A DNA stretch of 64,000 nucleotides from Enemella dayhoffiae (GTDB lineage Bacteria; Actinomycetota; Actinomycetes; Propionibacteriales; Propionibacteriaceae): contig NZ_NMVQ01000008.1 of the NCBI RefSeq assembly GCF_002250625.1, forward strand, positions 1 to 64,000. Direction: 5' to 3'. Under the pieces are notes generated by a model, which was given only the letters and a program-made list of their open reading frames with translations, was not told the DNA's origin and made no database searches. Shown piece by piece: positions 57,488-64,000 of this stretch. How positions within the stretch are numbered: position 1 is the first letter of the stretch; each line of letters opens with the position of its first letter. Both the position numbers and the translations under genes were made by a program.

Positions 57488-57985
57488 CTAGTTCTTCTTG
57501 CCCTTCTTGTCCTTCTTGGACTTGCCGGACTTCTTGGCCTTGCCCGACTTCTCGGCCTTGGCCGGTTTCACGTTCTTGGCCGGTTTCGCATCCGTCGCGG
57601 TGGCGGTGACCCTGTCGGACTTCTTGGCCTTCTTCGCCTTCTTGTCCGGGGCGGCCTTCTTGCCGGACTCATGCTTCGGTTCGGTCGCGGTGACGGGGGT
57701 GCCGTTGGAGAGTTCCGCGCGGACCTGCTGCACCGCCGCCAAGGTGGCCTCGCGCCGGGCCACGGCCTCGGCACCGCGGGTCGCTCCGCCGCGGCTGCGC
57801 AGGGTGACCCCGGCCTCCTTGAGCAGTCCCTGGACGAACCCGTAGGAGCGTCCCAGATCGTCGGCCATCGACCGGATCGATTCTCCGGCCTCATAGCGGC
57901 GGCGCAGATCTGACGCCAGATCGATACGCGCACCGCCCACGATGCGTGCGCCGCGACCGGGGGAAACCGACGAGTTGACTGCCAT
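57488..57985 (-). CDS. helix-turn-helix protein with lysine-rich tail
   Basis: A 165-residue protein. Residues 10-70 form a helix-turn-helix (DLASDLRRRYEAGESIRSMADDLGRS, YGFVQGLLKEAGVTLRSRGG). The last 75 residues are rich in Lys and Ala (AEKSGKAKKSGKSKKDKKGK), similar to histone-like tails. Proteins of this kind are common, unassigned actinobacterial DNA-binding proteins. ATG 57985 follows GAGGAGG. It directly precedes the ABC exporter. The sequence upstream is the 86-bp palindrome. Confidence 0.85.
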   Translation of the reverse strand: MAVNSSVSPGRGARIVGGARIDLASDLRRRYEAGESIRSMADDLGRSYGFVQGLLKEAGVTLRSRGGATRGAEAVARREATLAAVQQVRAELSNGTPVTATEPKHESGKKAAPDKKAKKAKKSDRVTATATDAKPAKNVKPAKAEKSGKAKKSGKSKKDKKGKKN

Positions 57986-58050
57986 CCGGAAACCTCCTCG
58001 TGAACGGGTGGGTGGATCGTCCCCGGTACCCGCGCACTCTATCGGATGCG

Positions 58051-58136
58051 ACCCCCTGCCCACGCTTATCTCCTCGCATTCACGCTCCCCCAATTGGGGA
58101 CGCGTGAATGCGAGGAGATAAGCGTGGGCAGGGGGT
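58051..58136. repeat. 86-bp near-perfect palindrome containing 72-bp element copy 2
   Basis: Forty-one of 43 base pairs match around a centre at 58093/58094. The 72-bp element at 58058-58129 has ends GCCCACGCTTAT and ATAAGCGTGGGC; outside it the arms extend by CCCCCT / AGGGGG. The centre is CCCCAATTGGGG. It lies between two minus-strand genes, beginning 2 bases beyond the stop of the Eis-like gene. It can form a very strong cruciform or RNA hairpin. The same element in decayed form is at 36209-36280. Confidence 0.95.
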
Positions 58137-58137
58137 G

Positions 58138-59415
58138 TCAGAACATGGTGTTGCACCAGGGGCGGCCGAAGCCGGTGAACAGCTGCCGCAGGCGGGTCAG
58201 TGCCTCCTCATCCCCCGACAATCGTCCGGCCACCGCCAGGGTGCCCGGATCGACCCCGCCGAGATAGAGCGACCCCAACTCCTCCACATCGAGGCGCACC
58301 TCACCCGGCCCCGTGGTGGGGGTGACGCTCGCCTGGCCGTCGCGTACGCCGATCCGGAAGGTCCCCGCGGCCAGGCCCATCCGGTCGCTGACCTCGAGAA
58401 CCAGGTCCAGGTCCTCACAGGCGTACGCCCGACCCTCCAACGCGGCGACCGGGTCGAGGATGCGCAGCCACAGCCGGTCGTCGACCGCGTTCACCCGATA
58501 ACAGCGCTGGTCGGCGAGCGCCCACTTCAACGGGTCCTCGGTGGGCGCCTCCTTCCAGTCCACCCGTTCGACCAGGTCGATCGCGCCGAGGAACTCCCAC
58601 AGCGCGAGCTGGGCCGCCCCGTCGACGGCGCACAGGTCGAGCACCGTGATCGTCACCGGGCGGGTGTCGAAGCCGGAGACGCTGTAGCAGACGAACCCGT
58701 CCGGGCGTCCGTCGGCGCCGAAGTGCAGCGCGTTGCGCACCTTTCGGTTGCGCTTCTGGGCGTCCAGGTCGAACACCCCGGCCCGCTCCTCGGCGTACAG
58801 GAACTCCCGCCCGATCGAGCCGAAGATCCGCTCGTGCACCCGCTGATAGACCTGCGGGGCGACCCGACCCATGGTTTCCTGGTCGGTCAGCTCGACCCGG
58901 CCCGTGGTGGGGTGGCGCAGCTGGAAGCGGGCGTCGGTGGTGACACTGATCCGCTGGCAGAAGCTGGCCGGGCCGAACCCGAACCGGCCATAGATGGTCG
59001 CCTCGGTGGCGGTCAGCGCAGCGATCGCCAGGCCGTCGTCGCGGGCGGCGGTGAGGTCGTCGGTCATCATCCGACGCAGAATCCCCTGTCGGCGGTGGGT
59101 CGGGCGGACCGTCACCTGGGAGACCAGATGGGCGGGCAGCAGCCGGCCGGCGCCCACGTTGAGCGTCTTCTCGAAGGAGACGAAGGTGCCGATCGGGTGC
59201 ACCTTAGACAGCGCCTCGGGCGGCAGATCGTTGTCGTACGCCCCGCGCAGCTGCCAGTTGTCGGCGACGCTCTGGCGCAGGGTCCACTCGATCGTCTGGT
59301 TCTCGGCCAGCCCCTCGTGGAAGCCGAGGTGCACCGCCTGCCACCACCCCTGGAACTCCGGGTTGTCCTCGATCCGGTCGGAGGTGGTGCGGAAGGTGCG
59401 GTGCTCAAGCTCCAT
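58138..59415 (-). CDS. Eis-type GNAT N-acetyltransferase
   Basis: A 425-residue protein with the layout of enhanced-intracellular-survival (Eis) proteins. An N-terminal GNAT domain has the acetyl-CoA loop in HLVSQVTVRPTHRRQGILRRMM and ATIYGRFGFGPAS. A second GNAT-like region (about 170-300) follows, and then a sterol-carrier-protein domain (300-425). It ends in Phe, as Eis proteins do, where the terminal carboxylate takes part in catalysis. Mycobacterial Eis acetylates aminoglycosides and host proteins. The substrate here is unknown. Confidence 0.92.
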   Translation of the reverse strand: MELEHRTFRTTSDRIEDNPEFQGWWQAVHLGFHEGLAENQTIEWTLRQSVADNWQLRGAYDNDLPPEALSKVHPIGTFVSFEKTLNVGAGRLLPAHLVSQVTVRPTHRRQGILRRMMTDDLTAARDDGLAIAALTATEATIYGRFGFGPASFCQRISVTTDARFQLRHPTTGRVELTDQETMGRVAPQVYQRVHERIFGSIGREFLYAEERAGVFDLDAQKRNRKVRNALHFGADGRPDGFVCYSVSGFDTRPVTITVLDLCAVDGAAQLALWEFLGAIDLVERVDWKEAPTEDPLKWALADQRCYRVNAVDDRLWLRILDPVAALEGRAYACEDLDLVLEVSDRMGLAAGTFRIGVRDGQASVTPTTGPGEVRLDVEELGSLYLGGVDPGTLAVAGRLSGDEEALTRLRQLFTGFGRPWCNTMF

Positions 59416-59437
59416 TTCCCAGACCCTAGCGCGCTGG

Positions 59438-61039
59438 TCAGGCCAGCTCGATCAGCTCCGCATATTCGGCGCTCCAGTGGTCCTCCACCCCGTCGGGCAG
59501 CAGCAGCACCCGGTCGGGGTCGAGCGCCTCGGCCGCCCCGTCGTCGTGGGTGACCAGCACCACCGCGCCCTCGTAGGTGCGGATCGCCTCGAGCACCTCC
59601 GCCCGGGAGGCCGGGTCGAGGTTGTTGGTCGGCTCATCGAGCAGCAGCACGTTGGCGCCGGAGACGACCAGCATCGCCAGCGACAGCCGCGTCTTCTCTC
59701 CACCGGACAGCACCCGGGCCGGCTTCTCCACGTCGTCACCGGTGAACAGGAAGGAGCCGAGGATCTTGCGCACCTCGGTCTCGTTGAGATCCGGGGAGGA
59801 GGACACCATGTTCTGCAGCACCGTGCGGTCGGTGTCGATGGTGTCGTGCTCCTGGGCGAAATAGCCGATCCGCAGCCCGTGGCCGGGGATCACCTCTCCG
59901 GTGTCCGCCTGCTCCACCCCGGCCAGAATCCTCAGCAGGGTCGTCTTTCCGGCGCCGTTCAGTCCGATCACCACGACCTTGTTGCCACGGTCGATGGCCA
60001 GGTCGACGGCGGTGAACACCTCCAGCGAGCCATATCCCTTGGACAGGTCGGCCGCGGTCAGCGGGGTCTTGCCGCAGGCGGCGGGCTTCGGGAAACGGAT
60101 CCGTGCCACGCGGTCCTGGGTACGCTCCCCCTCGACCCCGGCGAGCAGCTTCTCGGCGCGGCGGGCCATGTTGTGCGCCGCGGTCGCCTTGGTCGCCTTG
60201 GCGCCCATTTTTGCTGCCTGGGTGAGCAATTGATCGGCCTTGCGCTCGGCGTTCAACCGCTCCCGGCGGCGGCGTTTCTCGTCGGTCTCGCGCTGGCTGA
60301 GGTAGCGCTTCCAGTTCATCGAATAGATGTCCAGCTCGGAGCGGTTGGCGTCCAGGTGGAACACCTTGGTCACGGTGGCGTCGAGCAGGGCGGTGTCGTG
60401 GGAGATCATCATCACCGCACCGGGATAGCCCTGCAGGAACCCGCGCAGCCAGGTGATCGAGTCGGCATCGAGGTGGTTGGTCGGCTCGTCCAGGAGCAGG
60501 GAATCGGCGTCGGAGAAGAGAATCCGGGCCAGTTCCACCCGGCGCCGCTGTCCGCCGGAGAGGGTTTCCAGGGGTTGGCCGAGCACCCGGTCGGGCAGGC
60601 CGAGGTTGGCCGCGATCCGCGCCGCCTCGGCCTCTGCGGCGTACCCACCGGCCGCGGTCAGCTCCGCCTCGGCCCGGGCATAGGACGCCATCGCCCTGTC
60701 GTGCAGGTCGGGGTCGGCCATCTGCTCGGAATAGGTGTCCAGCCGGCGCAGGATGCCGTCGAGTCCGCGGGCGGAGAGGATCCGGTCGCGGGCCAGCACC
60801 GAGAGGTCTCCGGTCTTCGGGTCCTGCGGCAGATAGCCGATCTTGCCGGTACGCGTCACCTGGCCGCTGGCTGGTTGGGCCTCGCCGGCGAGGATCTTGG
60901 TCATCGTCGTCTTGCCGGCTCCGTTGCGCCCGACCAGCCCGATCTTGTCGCCCGGGGTCACCTGGAACGAGACCGCGGACAGCAACAGCCGCGCCCCTGC
61001 GCGTACCTCGAGATCCCTGACACTCAACACTCGCCCCAT
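59438..61039 (-). CDS. ABC-F family ATP-binding protein
   Basis: A 533-residue cytosolic protein with two ATP-binding cassettes: Walker A GLVGRNGAGKTTM and VIGLNGAGKTTL, signatures LSGGQRRRVELA and LSGGEKTRLSLA. The linker (ERLNAERKADQLLTQAAKMG) is the tRNA/ribosome-interaction region of ABC-F proteins. It has no membrane segment, so it acts on the ribosome and not as a transporter. Either translation factor or antibiotic-protection roles are known for the family. ATG 61039 is the homology start. The upstream leader contains two dyads and a possible short reading frame. Confidence 0.93.
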   Translation of the reverse strand: MGRVLSVRDLEVRAGARLLLSAVSFQVTPGDKIGLVGRNGAGKTTMTKILAGEAQPASGQVTRTGKIGYLPQDPKTGDLSVLARDRILSARGLDGILRRLDTYSEQMADPDLHDRAMASYARAEAELTAAGGYAAEAEAARIAANLGLPDRVLGQPLETLSGGQRRRVELARILFSDADSLLLDEPTNHLDADSITWLRGFLQGYPGAVMMISHDTALLDATVTKVFHLDANRSELDIYSMNWKRYLSQRETDEKRRRRERLNAERKADQLLTQAAKMGAKATKATAAHNMARRAEKLLAGVEGERTQDRVARIRFPKPAACGKTPLTAADLSKGYGSLEVFTAVDLAIDRGNKVVVIGLNGAGKTTLLRILAGVEQADTGEVIPGHGLRIGYFAQEHDTIDTDRTVLQNMVSSSPDLNETEVRKILGSFLFTGDDVEKPARVLSGGEKTRLSLAMLVVSGANVLLLDEPTNNLDPASRAEVLEAIRTYEGAVVLVTHDDGAAEALDPDRVLLLPDGVEDHWSAEYAELIELA

Positions 61040-61064
61040 GATCCCGTACGCCGCAGCGGCGGAC

Positions 61065-61097
61065 CAAATCAGCAGATTTGCAGTTTCCCAAGAAACT
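61065..61097. promoter_or_regulatory. twin 16-bp dyads between the ABC-F gene and the orphan gene pair
   Basis: CAAATC-AGCA-GATTTG at 61065-61080 and AGTTTC-CCAA-GAAACT at 61082-61097 are each 6-bp perfect inverted repeats with a 4-base spacer. Their centres are 17 bases apart. They lie in an AT-rich island in the divergent gap. On the minus strand they would form two hairpins in the ABC-F leader. Operator or attenuator roles are both possible. Confidence 0.5.
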
Positions 61098-61126
61098 CTT
61101 TGCATTGGCAATCACGTCGGAGGTTC

Positions 61127-61270
61127 ATGAGCACCCCCACAGACGACCCAGTCAGCACCGCGCAAGGCACCGCCACCGACGGAATCGTGACGGCCACCCT
61201 CACTGGGGCAGCGCTCACCTCGGTCGGGTTCCCGGAACCCTGGTGGAGGGCCTGCTGGAAGCCCTGGTGA
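61127..61270 (+). CDS. small hypothetical protein, possibly the 5' part of the next gene
   Basis: A 47-residue frame beginning MSTPTDDPVSTAQGTATDG, preceded by CGGAGGTTC. It ends at TGA 61268-61270, which overlaps the GTG start of the next frame (GTGA). Either these are two coupled genes, or one gene with a single-base loss: in the other frame the sequence VEGLLEALVRKVMAEAV continues smoothly as a helix from upstream of the overlap. No homology is recognised. Function unknown. Confidence 0.45.
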   Translation: MSTPTDDPVSTAQGTATDGIVTATLTGAALTSVGFPEPWWRACWKPW

Positions 61271-61863
61271 GAAAGGTGATGGCCGAGGCCGTGTTCGTCG
61301 GGCCGCTCCTTCCGATCGGCATCGCGCTGGCGATCAAGGAGGCCTGGGACCTGGTCTCGCAGGCGAAGCAGCTGCTGGAGGAGTTCACGGCCCTGCTCAG
61401 CGCCATCAAGGAGGCGATCAACGCGGCCGACCGGCTGTTCCAGCAGGCGTGCGCAACCCTGCGCGGGTTGGTCGTCAGGCTGCAGGCCGGACCTCATCCG
61501 TCCGCGCCGGCGGCCGGTGCTTCGACCAGCGGTCCCGCCGGGCTGGACGAGGGGGCCCGTCGCGCGATCACCCGCAAGGAGGACGCCGAGGCGGCGGCCC
61601 GGCGTACCGCGAAGGAACGCCACCTGCCGCGCCAGGAGCTGCGCAATCCCAGCGACGTGTCGACCGCTCACGAACGCCAGCTCAACGACTCCGGCAGCCG
61701 GTTCTCGCTGGATGACCACGCGGCGACCGCCAACTACTGGACCAGACTCATCAGCGACAACTCGGGCTATCAGTACCCGATGCGGCCGGCTCCGGAACCG
61801 TTGCGGCCCGAGCTCAGCCAGGACGGACGCCCGGCCGAGCAGAAGTCGCGGCGAAGGAAGTGA
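61267..61863 (+). CDS. hypothetical protein, hydrophobic helix plus charged tail
   Basis: A 198-residue frame if GTG 61267 is the start. A hydrophobic segment (VFVGPLLPIGIALAIKEAW) is followed by a long amphipathic helix (DLVSQAKQLLEEFTALLSAIK, then EAINAADRLFQQA). The rest is polar, ending in a basic QKSRRRK. The helix pair recalls WXG-like secreted proteins but has no WxG motif, so no assignment is made. Its 3' end overlaps the 3' end of the WYL regulator by 50 bases on the opposite strand. Function unknown. Confidence 0.55.
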   Translation: MRKVMAEAVFVGPLLPIGIALAIKEAWDLVSQAKQLLEEFTALLSAIKEAINAADRLFQQACATLRGLVVRLQAGPHPSAPAAGASTSGPAGLDEGARRAITRKEDAEAAARRTAKERHLPRQELRNPSDVSTAHERQLNDSGSRFSLDDHAATANYWTRLISDNSGYQYPMRPAPEPLRPELSQDGRPAEQKSRRRK

Positions 61864-62806
61864 TCCGCTCCCCCAAACGGCGCAGTTCCTCGGCCAGCTC
61901 CGGGGATTCGACCACCTCGAGGTCGGCGTCGAGGTCGATGGCGGCCCAGGCCAGGTGCAGCGCCAGCTCGGTGAGCTCGTCGGCCCCGCAGACGGCCCGG
62001 GTCCGGTCCGGCCCGACCGCGGTGCAGGTGCCGTAGCGCTGCGGAATTCGCCTCTGCACCTGCTCCAGCGGGGCACCCAGCAGCACCGTCACGGTGTGCC
62101 GCCAGGACGAGCGCGACCACGCACGCTGTACGTGCTCGACCGGGTCGGGGGTGGGTCGCGGCCGGAACCGGAACGTGGTCACGTGCAGCCCGGACATCCG
62201 GTCCAGCCGGAAAGTGCGCCAGTCCTCCCGGTCGAGGTCGAAGCAGAACAGATACCAGATCCTTCCGGTGGTGACGAGCCGATAGGGCTCGACGTGTCGC
62301 TCGGTGGCGGTCCCGTCGCGGGCGGTGTAGTCAAAACGCACCCGTACGGTTTCCTGCGCTGCCTGGGCGAGCCGGGTGAGCAGGTCGGTGTCCATGCGTA
62401 CGCCGCGGGTGCCGGGCAGCGCGGTGGTCGCGTCGTCCACCGCGTGCACCTTGGCACTGAGCCGCGCGGGCAGCACCTGATCCAGCTTGGTCAGGGCGCG
62501 CAGGGCGCTCTCCTCCACCCCGACCAGCACCCCGGCGGCCCCCAGCCGCAGGCACAGGGTGACCGCGACGGCCTCCTCGTCGTCGAGCACCAACGGCGGC
62601 AGACGCCGGCCGCGACCGAGCCGATAACCGCCTTCGCTGCCCTGCTCACCGTGCACCGGATAGCCGAGCGCCCGCAGCCGCTCGACGTCCCGGCGTACCG
62701 TCCGCGTGGTCACGCCGAGCTGCGCGGCCAGGTCCGGCCCGCTCCTGGTGGGCCGGCTCTCCAGCAGGCTGAGCAGGGTCAGCACCCGATAGGTCGTTTC
62801 CGTCAT
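61814..62806 (-). CDS. HTH-WYL domain transcriptional regulator
   Basis: A 330-residue protein of the YafY/DeoR-like class. An HTH_11 domain opens it (LAAQLGVTTRTVRRDVERLRALG), and a WYL domain spans about 125-215 (RHVEPYRLVTTGRIWYLFCFD). A C-terminal WCX region follows. WYL proteins bind nucleic acids or nucleotides and regulate DNA-damage or defence genes in several bacteria; here it is divergent from two DinB genes. A double dyad lies in the shared promoter. It ends by overlapping the orphan gene. Confidence 0.88.
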   Translation of the reverse strand: MTETTYRVLTLLSLLESRPTRSGPDLAAQLGVTTRTVRRDVERLRALGYPVHGEQGSEGGYRLGRGRRLPPLVLDDEEAVAVTLCLRLGAAGVLVGVEESALRALTKLDQVLPARLSAKVHAVDDATTALPGTRGVRMDTDLLTRLAQAAQETVRVRFDYTARDGTATERHVEPYRLVTTGRIWYLFCFDLDREDWRTFRLDRMSGLHVTTFRFRPRPTPDPVEHVQRAWSRSSWRHTVTVLLGAPLEQVQRRIPQRYGTCTAVGPDRTRAVCGADELTELALHLAWAAIDLDADLEVVESPELAEELRRLGERITSFAATSARPGVRPG

Positions 62807-62808
62807 GG

Positions 62809-62865
62809 CACCAGCCTGTCACCCCCAGCGGACAGCTCCTGTCCTGTTGGTCCCGCAGGCTGGTG
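62809..62865. promoter_or_regulatory. concentric dyads in the WYL/DinB divergent promoter
   Basis: CACCAGCCTG at 62809-62818 pairs with CAGGCTGGTG at 62856-62865. Inside lies GGACAG-CTC-CTGTCC at 62830-62844. Both dyads are centred on base 62837. The element fills most of the gap between the WYL start (62806) and the DinB start (62886), so binding by a dimer or tetramer could control both genes. Confidence 0.7.
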
Positions 62866-62885
62866 TAAACCGATGAGGAGGACCC

Positions 62886-63440
62886 ATGCGACATCGCACC
62901 CTTGACGCGGCGCTGTTCCAGCTCGACTGGCACTGGGACAACCAGCTGCGGCCCCGGCTCGACGGGCTGACCGACGACGAATACTTCTGGCGACCCACCC
63001 CGGGGGCCTGGAGCGTACGCCCGGCCGGCACCGGAGCGACCCCGATGGCCTCCGGCACCGGCAGCCACGAGATCGACTGGACGTACCCAGAACCCGAACC
63101 GTCGAGGGTCACCACGATCGCCTGGCGGCTCGGTCACGTGATCGTCGGCGTGCTGGCGGTGCGCAACGCCGCGCACTTCGGCGGCCCACCGGCGGACTAC
63201 CCGAGCTGGGCGTACGCCGGCACCGCGGCCGAGGCGCTCGGGCAGCTCGACCGGGCGTACGCCGACTGGCACGCCGGAGTGGAGGCCCTGGGCGAGGACG
63301 GTCTGGATCGGCCCTGTGGTCGGGCCGAGGGTGAGTACGCCGAACGACCGATGGTGGACCTGGTGCTGCACATCAACCGCGAGCTGATCCACCACGGCGC
63401 CGAGATCGCGCTGCTCCGCGATCTCTACGCACACCGCTGA
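62886..63440 (+). CDS. DinB superfamily protein
   Basis: A 184-residue four-helix protein. It starts RTLDAALFQLDWHWDNQLR and has the PGAWSVRP and WRLGHVIVGVLAVRNAA segments of DinB/DUF664-type proteins; metal-binding His residues are in LGHVI and HHGAEIALLRD. DinB proteins are thought to be thiol-dependent transferases or hydrolases acting with mycothiol or bacillithiol. Mycothiol is the actinobacterial thiol, so a mycothiol link is plausible. GAGGAGGACCC lies before the ATG. It is divergent from the WYL regulator. Confidence 0.88.
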   Translation: MRHRTLDAALFQLDWHWDNQLRPRLDGLTDDEYFWRPTPGAWSVRPAGTGATPMASGTGSHEIDWTYPEPEPSRVTTIAWRLGHVIVGVLAVRNAAHFGGPPADYPSWAYAGTAAEALGQLDRAYADWHAGVEALGEDGLDRPCGRAEGEYAERPMVDLVLHINRELIHHGAEIALLRDLYAHR

Positions 63441-63463
63441 AACCAACTGGAGAAGGAGAAATC

Positions 63464-64000
63464 ATGTATCCCGCACTTCTTGACGAGTCCCAGGCCATCA
63501 CCGGCTACATCGACGAGATGCTCGACGGCATCCGCAACTCCGCGCACGGGTTGACCGAGGAGCAGGGGCGTTCGCGACCCTGCCGCTCCGGGCTGTCCAT
63601 CACCGGAATCATCAAGCACGCCACCTGGGTGATGCGCCAGCAGCTGCCCGCCGACCAGGACGAGGGCTCGGACGCCGAACCGGGTTTCGCGGCCCGGGCG
63701 GCCGAGTTCATGGGCAGCTTCACCCCGGCCGAGAACGAGACCCTGGCCCGCCTCCTCGCGGCGTTCGACCAGATACGCCCGGGCTATCTGACCGCGATCC
63801 GGGCGATGGACCCGGCCGCCGAGGTCACCGTCGGCCCGAAGCCGTGGGACGACCAGCCCGAACCGGTGCAGGCGACCCAGCGGATGCTGCTGGTGCACCA
63901 TGTCGACGAGTTCGCCAGGCACGCCGGCCACGCCGACATCATCCGCGAGCAGATCGACGGGGCGCAGGCGATGCCGCTGCTGTTCGCCGTCCAGGGACGG
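63464..64000 (+). CDS. DinB superfamily protein (DUF664), runs off the window
   Basis: At least 179 residues are present and the stop lies beyond the right edge. MYPALLDESQAITGYIDEML starts the protein; SGLSITGIIKHATWVMRQQL gives the DUF664 helix with its His, and LLVHHVDEFARHAGHADIIREQ carries the second and third His. These three His form the metal site of DinB proteins. The ATG is preceded by AGAAGGAG. It follows the first DinB gene by 23 bases, so they form a tandem pair under the WYL regulator. Confidence 0.9.
   Translation, partial: MYPALLDESQAITGYIDEMLDGIRNSAHGLTEEQGRSRPCRSGLSITGIIKHATWVMRQQLPADQDEGSDAEPGFAARAAEFMGSFTPAENETLARLLAAFDQIRPGYLTAIRAMDPAAEVTVGPKPWDDQPEPVQATQRMLLVHHVDEFARHAGHADIIREQIDGAQAMPLLFAVQGR

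Noticed and set aside
61230-61275. Programmed -1 ribosomal frameshift in the orphan pair
   Set aside because: No X-XXY-YYZ slippery heptamer lies in the right phase and no clear downstream stem was seen. A GTGA coupled start or a base deletion explains it more simply.

Overview
The window is about 64 kb of very GC-rich DNA from an actinobacterium. The strongest clue is a housekeeping backbone, almost all on the minus strand, in the order rpsB, tsf, pyrH, frr, cdsA, rlmN, dxr, rseP, ispG, proS, rimP, nusA, ylxR, infB. That order is typical of Actinobacteria. Other actinobacterial marks are a mabA-inhA style fabG-fabI pair, an Eis-type acetyltransferase, a DUF222-HNH (13E12-type) gene, DUF3099 and DUF4439 proteins, and an actinobacterial holin-like protein. 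Overall style (GCGTACGCC words, ATACT-poor high-GC coding) resembles Propionibacteriaceae or a related family, but this is inference and no species is assigned.

Layout. 1-3.8 kb: infB (partial), ylxR, nusA and rimP on minus, interrupted by two plus-strand genes (a small secreted protein and an M50-like membrane protein). 3.9-7.6 kb: a DUF4439 lipoprotein, then a DUF222-HNH gene bracketed by clusters of inverted dispersed repeats, a DUF427 gene and a broken TauE/SafE gene. 7.6-10.2 kb: aldo/keto reductase, dienelactone hydrolase and an arsenate-reductase-like phosphatase with ArsR-like operators. 10.2-17.5 kb: proS, a VOC protein, a GNAT protein and the isoprenoid/protease group ispG-rseP-dxr. 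17.5-24.2 kb: a secreted, cell-wall-directed set (lipoprotein, amidase, M23 peptidase, frameshifted S8 protease, hydrolase), a LOG-like protein and a saccharopine-dehydrogenase remnant. 24.2-31 kb: GH3 glycosidase, CapA-like protein, dicarboxylate symporter and gdhA with a 17-bp tandem repeat at its end. 31-38.1 kb: rlmN-cdsA-frr-pyrH, a MarR/DUF998 pair, a beta-lactamase remnant, tsf and rpsB. 38.4-46 kb: a double-M23 peptidase, xerC, def, an ABC permease remnant, a TrmH-type methyltransferase, a TauE/SafE protein and an ABC ATPase. 46-50.3 kb: a three-gene envelope/stress-like operon, fabI, fabG and DUF3099. 50.3-64 kb: an AAA ATPase, moaA, DUF6457, SURF1, an SDR, an RlmA-like methyltransferase, an ABC exporter, a lysine-rich HTH protein, an Eis-like protein, an ABC-F protein, an orphan gene pair, a WYL regulator and two DinB genes.

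How the genes work together. The backbone supplies translation (rpsB, tsf, frr, infB, proS, rlmN, rimP, def), transcription termination (nusA), pyrimidine supply (pyrH), phospholipid precursor (cdsA), isoprenoid precursor (dxr, ispG) and membrane proteolysis (rseP). Several neighbours overlap by four bases, which points to translational coupling (rlmN/cdsA, cdsA/frr, rimP/nusA, amidase/M23, and the 46-48 kb trio). Single regulators or enzymes sit next to clear dyad operators: marR, WYL, the AAA ATPase, arsC and GH3.

The least explained structures are non-coding. The first is a 72-bp palindromic element present twice (near 36.2 kb and 58.1 kb), one copy inside an 86-bp near-perfect palindrome. 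The second is a family of intergenic repeats with constant ends and swappable cores that surrounds the DUF222-HNH gene in inverted orientation. The third is a pair of concentric dyads between the WYL regulator and the DinB genes. There are also several broken genes, some with a single-base shift at a short homopolymer, so either recent decay or assembly error must be considered. No rRNA, tRNA, CRISPR array, prophage or complete insertion sequence was seen.
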